6,404 nt of DNA from Planctomycetota bacterium. Its GTDB lineage: Bacteria > Planctomycetota > UBA11346. Shown here piece by piece: positions 5,992-6,404 of the stretch. How positions within the stretch are numbered: position 1 is the first letter of the stretch; each line of letters starts with the position of its first letter. Position numbers and translations under genes: made by a program. The DNA lies in the NCBI GenBank assembly GCA_013816645.1, contig JACDEC010000177.1, positions 1-6,404 of the forward strand, written 5' to 3'. The notes below the pieces were generated by a model. The model was not told the DNA's origin. It worked only from the letters and a program-made list of their open reading frames with translations, and did no database searches.

Positions 5992-6019
5992 TGGACCATG
6001 CCGCACGACATCCTATAGT
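5992..6019 (+). promoter_or_regulatory. Candidate promoter of the thioesterase gene
   Basis: TGGACC (5992-5997), a 16-base spacer and TATAGT (6014-6019) match sigma70 boxes at 4 of 6 and 5 of 6 positions. TATAGT is the best -10 hexamer I see in the divergent gap. Transcription would start near 6026, giving a leader of about 33 bases to the small ORF at 6059. An 8-bp palindrome, CCACGTGG (5987-5994), overlaps the -35 box. Confidence 0.45.
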
Positions 6020-6031
6020 GCTTGCAATCAC
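6018..6031. promoter_or_regulatory. Near-perfect 14-bp dyad over the predicted start point
   Basis: GTGCTTG and CAATCAC form an inverted repeat with one mismatched pair, directly after the -10 box at 6014-6019. A dimeric repressor bound here would block initiation. Short dyads also occur by chance, so this is only a candidate operator. Confidence 0.3.
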
Positions 6032-6058
6032 GCATCCTCACCGGGAGCCGGGGAACCC

Positions 6059-6121
6059 ATGAACGTCGTCCCAGTCGAGCATCACGCTGCGCTGCGTCCG
6101 CACCGGCGATTGCCGAACTGA
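6059..6121 (+). CDS. Possible 20-residue leader ORF coupled to the thioesterase gene
   Basis: ATG at 6059 opens 20 codons (M-N-V-V-P-V-E-H-H-A and onward) ending in TGA at 6119-6121. The last stop base is the A of the thioesterase ATG, giving a TGATG junction. Purine-rich GGGAG and GGGGAA lie 3-11 bases before this ATG, whereas the thioesterase ATG has no ribosome binding site. This layout is typical of translational coupling: ribosomes finishing the leader restart on the gene. The peptide is His/Arg-rich with no recognised domain and is probably regulatory or incidental. Confidence 0.4.
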   Translation: MNVVPVEHHAALRPHRRLPN

Positions 6122-6404
6122 TGAGCACTTTCCGCCGCAGGTCGCGGGTCGAGTTGCAGGAGGTCGACGCCGCCGGCGTGGTCTTCTACGCATGGTTCTT
6201 CTGTTACGCGCACCGTGCGTACGAGGCCGCCCTGCTCGCCAGCGGCTTCGACCTGGCCGAACTGCTGCGCACCGGGACTCACGCGCTGCCGATGGTCCAC
6301 GCCGAAGCGGACTACAAGCGCCCGCTGCGCTACGGCGACGAGGTCGCGGTCGATCTCAGCTGCGACCTGGTGTCCGAGCGCAGTTGTCGCTTCCGGGCTC
6401 GGGT
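6121..6404 (+). CDS. Hotdog-fold acyl-CoA thioesterase (4HBT family), N-terminal part
   Basis: The first 94 residues of a 4-hydroxybenzoyl-CoA thioesterase-type protein are present; the family is usually 130-150 long, so the last third is off the window. The pattern E-V-D-A-A-G-V-V-F-Y (14-23) carries the catalytic Asp16 of this family. H-R-A-Y-E-A (31-36), A-L-P-M-V-H-A-E-A-D-Y (55-65) and R-P-L-R-Y-G-D (67-73) follow in the expected order. These resemble the 1,4-dihydroxy-2-naphthoyl-CoA thioesterases of phylloquinone and menaquinone synthesis as I recall them, but YbgC-like enzymes share much of this, so the substrate is left open. The ATG at 6121 is chosen because no in-frame ATG, GTG or TTG precedes it nearby. 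It probably depends on the overlapping leader ORF for translation. Confidence 0.87.
   Translation, partial: MSTFRRRSRVELQEVDAAGVVFYAWFFCYAHRAYEAALLASGFDLAELLRTGTHALPMVHAEADYKRPLRYGDEVAVDLSCDLVSERSCRFRAR

Overview
The window is strongly GC-rich and gene-dense. It looks like the chromosome of a free-living bacterium outside the best-studied proteobacterial and firmicute groups. Several features recall Planctomycetota (Phycisphaerae-like) proteins as I remember them: a DnaA whose domain IV signature reads K-S-H-S-S-V instead of R-D-H-T-T-V, and a secreted TPR protein with an unusual N-terminal domain. This placement is inference from residue patterns and was not tested by search. Third codon positions are almost all G or C, so long open frames lie antisense to the real genes; I treat those as shadows.

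Layout. Four genes are on the minus strand, read right to left: a PfkB-family sugar kinase (4726-5883), dnaA (3188-4585), an exported TPR-repeat protein (800-2641, GTG start with a strong ribosome binding site), and the N-terminal part of recN (1-664, cut by the window edge). One gene, a hotdog-fold acyl-CoA thioesterase (6121 to the edge), points right and diverges from the kinase. A candidate promoter, a small dyad and a 20-codon leader ORF lie in that divergent gap. A hairpin terminator (751-780) follows the TPR gene, and a second dyad (724-743) lies between it and recN.

The most unusual stretch is the gap of about 550 bp between dnaA and the TPR gene. It holds a broken second copy of the 3' end of dnaA (3019-3083). 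Half of this copy is identical to dnaA; the other half differs mostly at synonymous positions, as expected from a different dnaA allele and not from decay of a recent duplicate. A perfect 11-bp-stem palindrome (3084-3111) begins at the base where the identity ends. Further on are five 15-bp tandem repeats (2667-2737), probably in the leader of the TPR mRNA. The arrangement resembles the scar of a replacement or integration event at the 3' end of dnaA.

Functionally the genes are not one pathway: replication initiation (DnaA), recombinational repair (RecN), carbohydrate or nucleoside phosphorylation (kinase), thioester hydrolysis, and an extracytoplasmic scaffold of unknown role. dnaA is not next to dnaN, recF, gyrB or rpmH here, and I found no clear oriC.
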